Shown here piece by piece: positions 1-10,781 of a DNA stretch of 64,000 bases. Positions within the stretch are counted from its first letter, which is position 1. Every line of letters starts with the position of its first letter. The notes under the pieces were generated by a model. The model had not been told where the DNA came from, searched no databases, and worked only from the letters and a program-made list of their open reading frames with translations. The translations under genes were made by a program, and so were the position numbers. This stretch comes from Pyropia yezoensis (lineage: Eukaryota; Rhodophyta; Bangiophyceae; Bangiales; Bangiaceae), in the NCBI GenBank assembly GCA_009829735.1, contig CM020620.1:8944545-9008544 (forward strand), given 5' to 3'.

Positions 1-756
1 GTCGCCCCCCCCAAACATACCTGACCCATCCCGCCCCAGCGGGCGCAGCCCCCCCCGGGCGTCACCAAAGCCGACCCCACCGCCGCCGCGACAGCACCGC
101 CGTTCCCCCCCCCTGCCGCTTCCCCCCCCTCCTCCACACGCAACACCGCCAAACCGGCCAACAGCAGGCAGCGTGGGGTGGGGGGGACGCTGGCTGGGCC
201 ACCGTGACGGTGCGCCCCGCTGGCGCGACCCGGCTCACCGCTCCCCGCCGCCAGGCGCGGCGGCTCGGTGGCCAGCCCAGCCGCAAACGCCGGCCCACCA
301 CCCCTCCACCCCTCCCGTTCCCTCCCCGACCCTCTTTCCCAGATGCCGTTCCCCCCCTCGCTCCCCCTCCACGCCCCCAACCCCCCCCCCTCCCCGCCTC
401 CCCCCGCCCACCCCACGCGCACTCCCGCGGCAGCACCGACGCTGCTGCCGGTGGCGGCCGCCGACAGAGGGCGCCGCCCGACCGACCCGGCGGCGGCGCT
501 GCGGCACGGGGGGGAGGCGGGGGGGGGCGGGGGAGGCGCGGCGGCAGGCGCACCCTCTCTCGCCGCGGCTTGCGGGAGCGCCACACGCACACTACACACA
601 CGCGCGATGGGGAGGCGGGGCTCAGCGGGGCGGGCGGAGGGGGGGTCCGTGGGAGGGAGGGGGCCCCTGCCACCGAGGCGACATAGAGTGATGCGTGAAA
701 ATAGTGGGTGACGCATCGTCGCGTGGCGGCCACCACACGCCAATCCTTCTGGACTT

Positions 757-762
757 TTTATT
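757..762 (-). terminator. Candidate poly(A) signal AATAAA
   Basis: The plus strand reads TTTATT, which is AATAAA on the minus strand, in one of the few AT-rich spots of the first 10 kb. It could end the kinase transcript, which would then have a 3' UTR of about 1 kb. A long 3' UTR makes this only a plausible assignment. Confidence 0.35.
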
Positions 763-886
763 GAAAACAGAAAAAAGAGAATATGTTTACTCGCGTACTC
801 TATTCCCTCCGTGCACCGTGGTTGCCGACCACTCCATCGCGGCGGCGTCCCTCCCGCGGGGCACCTCGCGAGTGCCGCTGCCCACC

Positions 887-893
887 TATAAAG
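887..893 (+). promoter_or_regulatory. TATA-box-like TATAAAG
   Basis: CCCACCTATAAAGG is seen on the plus strand in strongly GC-rich surroundings. An almost identical CCCACCTATAAAG occurs at 23945-23956. The shared flank suggests a real core-promoter motif, but no plus-strand gene could be recognised downstream. Confidence 0.3.
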
Positions 894-1744
894 GTACCTA
901 CAGTGCAGTACATAACCTGTGGCCGCCTTTCAAGAGTGCGGCGCGTTGGTCTCGGTGGGATCGACCGCCGCTGCGGTCCTCTGGTGCCGAGCGGCGCCGC
1001 GCCAGACGCTGTACACCGCACACGGCGGGTGACGATGGCGGCGGTGACCCTATCATTTACTGTCTACACACCTGCTGGCGGGGAGGGGGAGGGGCGAGTG
1101 GGGGGGGGGGAAACATGAGAATGGTCGCGCAAACAACGAGAGCAGAGCCGACGGGAGAAGGGGGTACAAAGGAAGGGTGAGGCGGACGGAGGAGGGAGCC
1201 GTGGCTGCCCCTGCGTGGGCCCCAGAGGGCCGCGGCCGTGTGGCGAGGGGTTGACGCACGGCCGCCGCGTCGGCTGGTGGAGGAGGGCCTAAAGCGGCCC
1301 GGTCGTGACCCTCTCCGCGGTGGGTGGGCGGGCGGGGGGCCGGCGTACCAACACTTGCCCCATTCCCCCCTCCCACCCACCCCCTCGGTAGCAAAGTACA
1401 CCAGCTGGAGGTTTTGCTACCGGGTGCGGGAGGACCTGCAGGTCCTCTCCGCGTACCGGTGGCGCGGGCACGACGAAAGAAAAAAAAAAACAAAGAAAAC
1501 ACGAAGAATAGCCAGCGCTCCCGCGCCGTCACCCCTGCATCCCCACCGCCAGGCGGCCACTGCGGTCACCCCCCCCCCCCCCCGCAGGGCGCGGCAAGCG
1601 GCATCTGCCCACCCAGCTGGGTGCAGCGGGCGCGGGCACCAGGCGCGGCACGCGCCCTCCTCATCCACGCGCACCTTCCCGCCCCCCCCCCCCCACCACT
1701 CCCCCCCCTCCCTCCCCCCTCACGCACTCCCCGTACCCCCCCCC

Positions 1745-1915
1745 TCACCCGCCTCCCCGCACGCGCTGCCCCCACTCGACAAGGTGGCGGCGGAGGCCGC
1801 CCCCCCGGCGGCCGCCGCCGCTGCCGCCCGCCTCCCAGCGGCCGCCCCCGCCGCCCGACCAGCCGCCGCCCGCGCCGGCGCTGCGTCTCCGCGCGTCCCA
1901 GCGGACACCCCCCCA

Positions 1916-1969
<54 letters not shown>

Positions 1970-2574
1970 CACACCCCCACCACCGCCATTGCCACCGCCG
2001 CCGCCCCCACCCCCTCCCGCTCCCCCTCCGCCGCCGCCACTCCCATCCCGCCCCCCCCGCGCGTGGTGTGCCACGTCAGCAGGCGATGCAGACGACGGCA
2101 GCCGCGGGGACTTGCGGCTCGACCCGCCGCCCCCCCCCCCCGCCCCCCCCCCTCCCCCCCCGCCACCTCCGCCGCCGCCGCCACTGCTGCTCATCCCCCC
2201 AGGCGCCGACGCCTCCCGCTCCGCGCGGTTCCGCCCCCAGCCGCCACCTCCCCCACCACCGCCACTCGCCGCCGGACCCGCAGGGCTCCCCGCCCCCGCC
2301 GCCGCCGCCCACCCCCCCGGCGCCGACCGGCGGGCGCCCGCCGCCGACGGGCGGGTCAGCGCGTTGATGCGCCGCCGCGACGGCGACGGCTGCACTGTGA
2401 CCGCCGCCGCCGCCGCCGCCGCCGCTGCGGCGGTGCCGCCGCCGCCACCGTCGGCCGGGTCAGAGGCGGAGGGGGACGGCGGCAGCAGCGGCGGCGGGGG
2501 GCGGCCCCGGGGGCGGTCGGGCACAGGCGGCGCAGAGTGCTCCCGCCGGCTGCGGGGGCCAACGCCGCCGCCCC

Positions 2575-2619
<45 letters not shown>

Positions 2620-3739
2620 GGGCAGGGACGACGAAGCTCCTGCCGACCGCGCCCGCCGGCCGCGCCGCCGCCGCCGCCGCCACCGCTGCCGCCGCTGCCG
2701 CCGCTGCCGGGGCGGGCGTGCCCCGGCCGTCCCCCGGTTGTGGCGGCGGCGTCGTGGGGCTTGACGGCACCGACGTGCGGCGGCGGCGGCGGCGGCCGGT
2801 CATGGTCGACGATGACATGCGCGCCGCGACGGCGGCACTGCCGCCACCACCACCGCCGCCGCCGTCGCCTGCCGACGGGGCGGCGGCGGCGCCTCGGCCC
2901 GCCGCCGCCGCCGCCGCCCCCCCGGCGCCCGTGGGCTCGCCCGTCACCCACGGGTGGACGGCAGCGTCGCGCAGCGACACGCGGCGGGCCGGCTCCTTTG
3001 TGAGGAGCCCCCCCAGGAGCGCCCGCGCCGGCGGCGACAGGGACGGCGGCAGCGCCGGCGCGGCGGTCGTGATGAGGTGTCGCAGCGCCGCCGGGTCTGG
3101 GTGGAGGAACGGGAGCCCCCCCGTGAGGAGGACGTAGAGCATGACGCCCGCCGCCCAGGCGTCGCTCAGCCGGCCGTCGTACCCCCCCGGCGTGTAGGAC
3201 ACAATCTCCGGCGCCGAGTAGTGGAGGCTCCCGCAGCCCGTGTGGAGGAGGCCGCCCTCCCCCTCGGTGACGCCCGTCCCAAACCCCCAGTCAATCAGCT
3301 TGACCCCGTCCCCCGGGGTGATGAGCACGTTCTCCAGCTTGGCGTCCCGGTGCACCACCCCCCGGCCGTGCGCATAGTTGAGCGCCCCCACAATCTGCGC
3401 CCAGATGCGGCGGGCGCGGCCTTCTGGCAGCGCCCCCGCCGCGAGCATCACGTCAAACAGCTCCGTCCCCGCCACGTACTCCATCACCAGGTAGATGCGG
3501 GTGGGGGAGGAGAGCGTCTCGACCAGCCGCGCAATGTTGGGGTGCGCCAGCGACCGCATGATGCGGACCTCCCGGCGCACCCGGCAGAGGGCGGTGGGGG
3601 TGGACAGGGCGGCGGCCTTTTGGAGGATCTTGATCGCCACGGGCTCGCCGGTCGCCTCGGTGATGGCCAGCCGCACCACCCCATAGTTGCCCCGCCCGAG
3701 CACCCGGGATAGGCGGTAGCCGCCAATGACAGTGGGCAT
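1745..3739 (-). CDS. Ser/Thr protein kinase, CAMK/AMPK-like, with long low-complexity tail
   Basis: 664 residues. The kinase domain spans residues 8-265. Seen in order: glycine loop G15-R-G-N-Y-G20, VAIK with K37, alpha-C Glu57, HRDAKLEN (catalytic D132, K134, N137), DWG at 150-152 in place of DFG, APE at 176-178, the SDAWAAGV helix near 192-199 and a closing HPWV. All catalytic residues are present, so it should be active on Ser/Thr substrates. The order and the HPWV end are those of SNF1/AMPK/CaMK kinases. Residues 266-664 are Gly/Ala/Ser/Arg low complexity with poly-Gly runs from GCC/GGC repeats and no domain; their true extent is uncertain because a homopolymer error or intron would go unnoticed. 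The start is the first Met, seven residues before the domain, which fits the family. Substrate and pathway cannot be inferred. Confidence 0.85.
1918..1966. repeat. (GCC)n microsatellite in the kinase tail
   Basis: Uninterrupted CCG/GCC trinucleotides encode a poly-Gly run near the C-terminus of the kinase. Similar tracts occur at about 2570-2616, 10740-10781 and 49385-49432, so triplet expansion is a general feature of this genome's coding tails. Confidence 0.85.
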
Positions 3740-4374
3740 GGTTGGGGGAAGAAGGGGGGGGGGGGGTGGGGGTTGGGGGGTGGGGGTGTTGGGGGGTGTT
3801 ACGGGGGGGGGGGGGGGTGTTGGGGCAGTAAGGGGGGGAAGGGGGGGGCGGGGGGGGGGGGGAAGGGTGGTGATGCGGCGGCAGCCGCTGCGGCCGGGAG
3901 GGGGGGAAGTGACGCGTGGCCTAGAGCTACAGGGTCCAGATGGGGGGTGGGGGGAAGAGGAGGCGGCGGGGCCGTCACCACACCGCTCCGGTCAGAGCGG
4001 CGTGTGCCGTAGGGTGCGCGGGGGGAGGGCCCAAGCGTCTGCGACCGCCGCCACCACCGCCACCGCCGCCGATACCCGCCGCCGCTGCTACCAGCGACCC
4101 ACACGGGCCGCCGCCGCCACCACCGGCAACGGCGGTGGGCGCCGCCCTTGGGCGCTCCGCCCCCCGCTGGGCGCCCCGCCGCCGCCGCCGCCGACAGCGC
4201 GCGCGCCCTGCCGGCGGCCCCGCCGCGCCGCGCCGCCGCCGGCGGGGGCCGCAAAAACCACCGGGGACCAGACCAACACCGCCCTGGCCGGCCGGCGGCT
4301 GTCGCTCGCCAGCCCGCCCCCTGCTGTCGGCGACCGCCGCCGCCGCCCCCCCCCGCCCGCCGACCGCCGACCGC

Positions 4375-4376
4375 CA

Positions 4377-4408
<32 letters not shown>

Positions 4409-4411
4409 CGA
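4375..4411. repeat. (ACGC)n microsatellite
   Basis: About nine tandem units of the tetranucleotide ACGC, with the last units degenerate. Confidence 0.85.
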
Positions 4412-4762
4412 ACGCACAAACGCACGTCCACCGCGCGGGGGGGGGGGGGGGGGGGGGCGGGGGGGGGAAGAGGTGCCCGCCGCCCGTACCGCGTCGTTGC
4501 CGCTGCCGCAGCTGCGGCTGCTGCTGGCTGCCGCTGGCAGCAGGCTGCTGCTGCTGCGGCGGCGGCTGCTGCTGCTGCTGCTGCTGCTGCTGCCGCCTCT
4601 GCTGCTGGTGGAAACACAATGCCCGCAACCAAACCCACCGCGGGCAGCGTCGTCACAGCGCACTGCCCACCAACCTGCGGCGCCGATGGGGGGGCGGCTG
4701 CGCTGGGGCGTGATGGCGGCGGTCGCGACAGCGGGCGGCGGCGGCCGCGGCGGCGGCGGCTA

Positions 4763-4891
4763 GGGGGGGGGGGGGGGGGGGGGGGACCCCCACCCGGGGG
4801 GGGGGGGGGGGGGGGGGCCCTCAAAACGGCGTCTGGCGGCCCTCCCCCGTCGCCGCCCCAGCCCTTCCCCCCCCCCCCCCCCCCCCCCCCC
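4763..4891. repeat. Clustered G23, G22 and C25 homopolymers
   Basis: Three homopolymers longer than 20 bases lie within 130 bp: G at about 4763-4785, G at about 4796-4817 and C at about 4867-4891. The G tracts can pair with the C tract or form quadruplexes. Exact lengths are likely to be unreliable in any sequencing read. Confidence 0.8.
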
Positions 4892-6862
4892 GTCGAGGGT
4901 GTGGATGGCGAGGGATGGCGCGGCAGCGACTGCCACAACCCCCCTGCGCACCCCCTCCCTACCCACCACCCCCTTCACCGTCGGTGCACGTGTGCCGTAC
5001 ACCACCCCCCCCCTCCCTCCCCCCCCACCTCTCTGCAGCACCACCGGCGGGTGGACAGAGACGCGGCCTTCCTCCACACCCCCCCACCCCACCCCCTCCA
5101 CACCCTTCCAACGACTCCGCTCCCCACTCCCCCACCCCCCCCCCCCACCCCCCACCCCACCGCCACTACGACCCCGCCCCCAAGTGGCCCGCCCGCCTGC
5201 CCGCCCCCTCCTCCACCCACACAGACACCCGCGGCCACGCGCCGCGCCGCGCCGTGCCACGCCACGCCGCGACGCCACCGCCGCCGCCACCACCACCGCC
5301 ACGGCCGCTGCCGCTGCCGCTGCCGCTGCCGCCCGGCAGCCGCAACGACCACCGGCAGCGGCGGCGGCGGCGGCGCGCATACCCCCCAGCGCCCCGCCCC
5401 CCCCCCTCCACCGACTGACGAACGACAATGACCCGCCGGAGAGCCGCGGCGGCCGCCAGGCACCCGCCGCGAGAGGCGGCCGGCCACCCGCCCCCCGCCG
5501 CGGTGGCGGCCCGTCGGGGCGCCGGGCTGTCGACCGGGGGGGCGTGGGGTGCGCGCGCGGGGGGGGGGGGGGGTGTCGGCCACCCCGGCCCTGCCAGCCG
5601 CCCTGGGCTGCGTTGGTTATTGGGGGGCCGGCCGGCCGGGCGAGCGCCCGGGCGGGCAGGCGGGTCTCGGCGGGGGCGGGGTGGGACGGGCCGGGACGGG
5701 GCAGGGGCAGGGCGGGGCGGGGCGGGGCGGGGCGGGGCGGGGTGCGGGGGGGGGGAGGGGGGGTTGTCGTCGCAGACCTTTCCCCGCCGCGCGGGGCGCT
5801 CCCGCTCTCCCCCGCCTGCCGGCCGGCCGGCGGCCCGCCCCGCCGGCCGGCGTGGCCGTGGCCGGTGGCAGGGAGGCGCGGCGGCGGCGGCGGCGCCTTC
5901 CCCTCGCCCCCTGTCCCACCCACGCGACGCGACGCGACGCCGCCCCCCCCCCCCCCCCTGTTCCCACTCCCTGCGCCCCTTTGGGCCAGCCACGGTGTCA
6001 AGCATACGGTCACGTAGGTGGGGAGGGGAAAGCAGGGGGGGGGGGTGGGAGGCGGGGGGGGGGGGGGGGGAGGGGGGGGGGGCGCGGGCGGGGGGGATGG
6101 TGGCCAACCACCTATGGCAGCGGTGGTATTTAGGCCTCGCACGTGTGTGCCCGCTGGGGTGGAGAGGGGTGATGGTGGGCGGGGTGGAGAGGGGGGAGGC
6201 TGCCATACCTGCCGCCCCCGCGGCCGCCCGGCCGCCCGGCCGCCCGGCCACCGCGTCACGGTGCCGCGTCACGCACCCGCCCCCCGGCGTGGTCAGTGGG
6301 GTGCCACGGACGACGGCGGGCGGGCGCCTGTCCCACCCCCACCCCCCACGCCCCACCCAGTCGCGTGGGGGGCGGTCACCGCGGTGATGGGGGGGGGGGG
6401 GGGGGGGGGTGGCGGGGGGCAGCCGCCGCCGCAACCCCGCAAGGCTGGGGTAGCTAGACCGGCGGGGGGGGGGGGGGGGGGGGGGAGGGGCGGCGGCGGT
6501 GGGGCGGCGGCCGGCCACCCACGCAGCGGCGGTTGCGGTGGACGAGCTGCCGCTGGGGGGGGGTGTGTGCGCCGACAGCGCGGCAGCGGCAGCGGCCGGC
6601 AGGGCCGCCGCCGCCGCCGCCGACCGCGGGTGGCTGCGTCGGTCGTGGGCCGCAAGCCGCCCCGCGGCGCCCCCCTCTGGCCACCAAAAACCCCCCGCCG
6701 CCGCACGCCCCCCGCGCCCCAAACACACCCACCCTCCCCTCTGAGCGTGCGCCGGCAGTTGGGGTCTCTTCCCAGCCGCGGCCGCTGCAACGGGCGTGTG
6801 GCCAACCGGTGCGGCGCCCGCATCGGCGAGCGCCGGCCGGCCGGCCGGCGGCAGCCCGGCCC

Positions 6863-6894
<32 letters not shown>

Positions 6895-6896
<2 letters not shown>

Positions 6897-6924
6897 GGCA
6901 TCTGCTGCGCGCAGCAGATGCCGC
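6895..6924. repeat. Perfect 30-bp palindrome
   Basis: The half-site GCGGCATCTGCTGCG is followed immediately by its exact reverse complement with no spacer; pairing stops at the next base on each side. It lies next to a (GGC)n run. It could be a site for a dimeric protein or a cruciform; no function can be assigned. Confidence 0.8.
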
Positions 6925-8990
6925 ATGCGGGTGGCACCGCCGGCGGTGGGAGCCCGCGGCGGCGGCCACAGCGCCACCACCGCGGCCACAGGGACCCGTT
7001 GGTTGGGACGGGCGGGGGGGGGGGGGGGGGGGGGGGGCGGAGAAGAGGACGGACCCCACTGTGGTGCGCTCTCCCCCCCCCCCCCCCCCCCACGTAGCTA
7101 GCCAGCTACGGCTCCACCACCGGGGAGTGCCTCCCCCCGCCCGTCGACGCGCCCCCCGCGGCCCGCCGCACACGTTTGGACAGCCACGGTGGCCGAGGCG
7201 GTGGGAGGGGAAGTGGCGGGGCTGGCCAGGTCCCGGTCGGTCTGGGAGGCGGCCGGGAGGGCGGCCGGGGCTCTGGCCAGGTCGGCTGCGGGGGCGGTTG
7301 GGCAGGGGGACGGCCCCCCCCCCGCTCCAACGCCCCCCCCCCCCCTCCATCACTCTTGCACGGCCACATCCCCGCCCGCCGCGGTGGGACACACCAGACG
7401 CACCCCACCGGGCGGCCAACGGAGCACATACGCACTCACCCCCCCACGCACCGGGGGACGGCAGCCGCCGGCCAGGCAGACGCCGGCCGCCCGGCCCAGC
7501 CAGCCTCGTCCCGTTGCCAGACGCGGCGTAGGTAGATAGGTAGCGATGTAGCTAGGGTGGGGGGGGGGGCGGGCGGGGGAGCACCGAGCCGTCGGCGGGC
7601 GGCACCGTGCCAGGAGCTCTGGCAAGAGAGCAGATAGCTAGGGACCGGCACCGTGCCGCGCCACGGCCGGGGGCCGCGCCGGCCTGGCGGCGAGGCACAC
7701 CCCACCCGCCTTTGCCCCTCGCGACCGGCCCTCCACCGACCCCCTGCCGCCCTCCCCTCCCCCCCCCCCCCCCCCCCCACGCGCGCGCAACCGCTTCCCC
7801 CCTCGGCCGCACCCCCCGGGGCCGCCAATGGGGGGTGTCACGACTGGCCGGCCGGCCGGCCGGCCGGGCCGGCACGTCGTGGTCGCTGTGGCGACGCGGC
7901 GCCACCGTGGGAACGGCAGCGCGGGGTGGGGTGCAACAAGATGTGCCGGCGGGACGGCGTTCAAAAGAGGACGGGAGGCGCAAGGCGGGGGGGGGGGGGG
8001 GGGGGGTGTCCCGCTACCCTGCATGCAGTGGGAGAGCTGCTTGGAGGGGGTTTGCGGGGGGGGGGGGGGGGGTGGGGGTGGGGGGAGGGGGGCGGTTGCA
8101 TGGCCACGTGGACTGCTGCGGCCGTGCGTGGCTGGCGGCGCGGCAGCTGCTGCACCGCCCCCTCTCTTTGGGGCCAGTTTGCGCCAAGGGGGGGAGAAAA
8201 CGTGCCGTGGCGGTTGGGGGGGAAGAGGAGGGGGGAGGGCGGAGGGGGGAGGGGGGGGGGGGGGGGGTGGGAAGGTGCGCCGGGCCGACGGCGGCGAGCG
8301 TTGGTCGGTGCACTCTCGTGACGGCCGCGGTGGCCGTGGCACCCGCCGGCCGGCGACGCCGCTTTCTTCCCGGTGCCGGCGCTGACACACACACGCCGCG
8401 CGGTTTGAACGCTGGGTGGTGGAAGGGGGCTGCTGGCCCGGTGTTTTTTCCCGACGCCCCCCCGTCGCCCCTGTCCACCGCGTCTTATTGCCTTGACGGC
8501 GTCTGCGGCGCTGCCGCTGTTTTTTTGTTCTTTTTCGTATTTCCTAGCCGCCACCACAGCCGTCCCCCCCCCGCGTGGGGTGGCACCACCGCCAGCGTGC
8601 CCGGGGAGTGTGTGTTGGGGGGGGTGCCACCAACGAGGGTGCGGATGCGCGCCTGCGTCCCAAACCGCAGCCACCACCACCACCCCCTCTGGCTACCGTC
8701 CTCCTCCCACGTGTCGGTACCTTCCGCTTCCGCCCTCTCCTCCCCCCGCGTCCCAGCACTGCGCCATCCGCAACACGGGCGGCGGCGGCGTGCCCAGATG
8801 ACGCAGGTGACACGGCCGTCGGCCGGGGCACGGCAGGAGGGGACGGCGCGGTCGGCAAGGCGACGGCGACGCCGGCAGGGGACGGAAATGACAGGGCAGG
8901 GGACGAGGAAGGGGGGCGACACACGGGGGTGACGGGGAGAAAGAACGGAGGGGCATGAAGGAGATATCCATCCCATCGATGGGTGGGGGA

Positions 8991-9066
8991 CGACGAGGAT
9001 GGGGGGGGGGAACGACGAGGATGGGGGGGGGGCCGACGAGGATGGGGGAGGACGATGCGGATGGGG
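8991..9066. repeat. ~22-bp tandem repeat
   Basis: Three to four units of a motif built on ACGACGAGGATGGGGG, spaced about 22 bp; the last unit is degenerate. No coding frame is supported across it. Confidence 0.7.
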
Positions 9067-9291
9067 TGCGTCACGCAGCAATGATAGGCTAGAGAGGATG
9101 AGCCACGCAAGCACCAGGGACGGCACCCTGCCTTGACACCCGCCCGTCGGTGAACCCGCTCGCAGCCCCCCCCCCCAAAAAACCAACACACGCACAAGAG
9201 TAGGCAGGTGTGGGCCCGGCGGCTCACACCGCTTCGGGCACGGACGCACACTGGCCCCGTCGTCACCCCCCCCCCCCCTCCTCCGCCTGCG

Positions 9292-10741
9292 CTACGCCTC
9301 GCGGAGGCAGCGCAAGAAGCGCTTGACCCGCTGCGCCACCCCAAACGGCGCCTTGCCCCCCCGGTCCCGGCGGTAGCCGCTGAGCAGCTCGGCGGCGAGG
9401 CCGTCGACGTCCTCCTCGAGCGCCACCAGCCCCGTCACGTCAGCGTCGTCGGCGGCGGCGGCGACCGCGGCGGCCAGCGCCGCCACCCGCGGGGGGGGCA
9501 GGCTGGCGCCCGCGTAGGCGGTCACCGCCACCGCCACCTGCGCGGGGGTGTAGGCGGCAACGGCCGCCCGTAGGGGCGCCCGGTCCAGGGGGGGGGCCCC
9601 GCCGGGGGGGCTCGCCGTCGCGGTGGCGAGCAGGCACGCGACGGCGGCGGGGTCCAGGCCAGGCGGTGGGGGGGGGGGGGGGGGGAAGGGGGGGAGGGGG
9701 GGAGGGGGGGGGGGGACAAGGGCGCCGTTGCTGGCGTTCGGGGGGGGGGGACGCTCCCCGCGCTCACGAGCAGCTCAGCCTTGACGGGCGGCGCGCCGCC
9801 CGTCAAGGGGCCTGGGGGGGGGGGAGGGGGGGACGCACCGCTCGGCGGCGGGGGCACGACCCCACCACCGCCGCCGCCCGTCGGGTGGGTGTCCCCCGCG
9901 GCAGCCGCCAGCGAGGAGGGCGCGCCGGCCGACGGCGGGGGGGCAGCCGCCGGTTGGGAGGGGGGACCACCCGCCGCGGCCGCCAGGGTGGCCGCACCGT
10001 GGGCGGGCGGGAAGGGCGTGGCCGCGGTGGTGGCGGCGGCAGCGGCGGCGGGGGCAGCGGCGGCGGCGGCGGCGGCGGCCGCCGCCGCTGCCGTCGCTGC
10101 TGTGTCCGCTGCCGTCGACACACTCCCCACAGCACCAGCGACGGTGGGCGCCGTGGCGGCCGTCGACGCCGCGGCGGGCGGCGCCGCCGACCCCGCCGCG
10201 CGGCCGGCCGTGACGGCGGTGGTGGCGGCGGCGACGGCGGCTGCCGCCGGTGACGAGTCGGCGGCGGTCAGGGCGGCAACGGCGGCGGCGAGCATCTCCG
10301 CCACGGACGGGTCCGTCGCCGTCGCAGGGGGGGCGGACCGTCGCGGCAGCGGCGGCGGTGGCGGCGATGCCGGTGGCGGGGGTGGCGACCCCGCCACCAA
10401 TGGCGGTGGCGGTGGAGGGGGCGGCAGTGTCTGTGACAGCGGCGGGGCCGCGCCGTTCCCCCGCGGGCCGGCTGGCAGCCCGTCTTCCGCCTCCCCCTCC
10501 TCCTCCAACCCACTGCCAGCGGGCACCCCCCCTGCACCCGACCGCGCCCACCGGGGCAGCGCCACCGCCGCCGGTGGGCGGTAGCCGTCCGACACGGCCG
10601 CTGCCCGCGGGGCCACCCGCGGGCCCCCGCCCGCGCTGGCAACCGGCGGTGACGGGCCAGAGGGGGTTTGGGCGACAGGGCCACCGCCGCCGCCCGCAGG
10701 GACGGCCGCTCCCGCCGTTGGCCCAGCCCGCGGGGGGCCAC

Positions 10742-10781
<40 letters not shown>

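Larger units (their letters stand above)
1..1744. other. Non-coding GC-rich stretch, probably 3' flank of the kinase gene
   Basis: No reading frame here has a recognisable domain or balanced composition. The open frames are Pro/Arg/Gly-rich by-products of C- and G-runs. The likely content is the 3' UTR of the minus-strand kinase gene, whose stop is at 1745; a minus-strand AATAAA lies near 757. An 18-bp palindrome centred on CCTGCAGG sits at about 1430-1447. A TATAAAG stands on the plus strand near 887, with no identifiable plus-strand gene after it. Confidence 0.5.
3740..9291. other. 5.5-kb gene-poor zone of G/C homopolymers
   Basis: This stretch separates the kinase start from the end of the ankyrin gene. 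Long open frames exist on both strands (for example about 600 codons on the minus strand near 5.2-7.0 kb), but all are Pro/Arg/Gly/Ala strings with no domain, and several frames overlap on opposite strands, as expected of stop-poor GC-rich DNA. It contains many runs of 15-25 G or C, a (GCAC)n tract, GGGGC repeats near 5708-5742, a perfect 30-bp palindrome and a 22-bp tandem repeat. I see no gene that I can support. Confidence 0.55.

Noticed and set aside
1238-2764. 508-codon plus-strand frame opposite the kinase tail
   Set aside because: Ala/Arg/Pro string arising from the complementary GCC repeats; the minus strand carries a real kinase domain.
5166-6989. 607-codon minus-strand frame in the homopolymer zone
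   Set aside because: Pro/Arg/Gly/Ala only, interrupted by homopolymer-encoded runs, with an equally long frame on the other strand and no domain.
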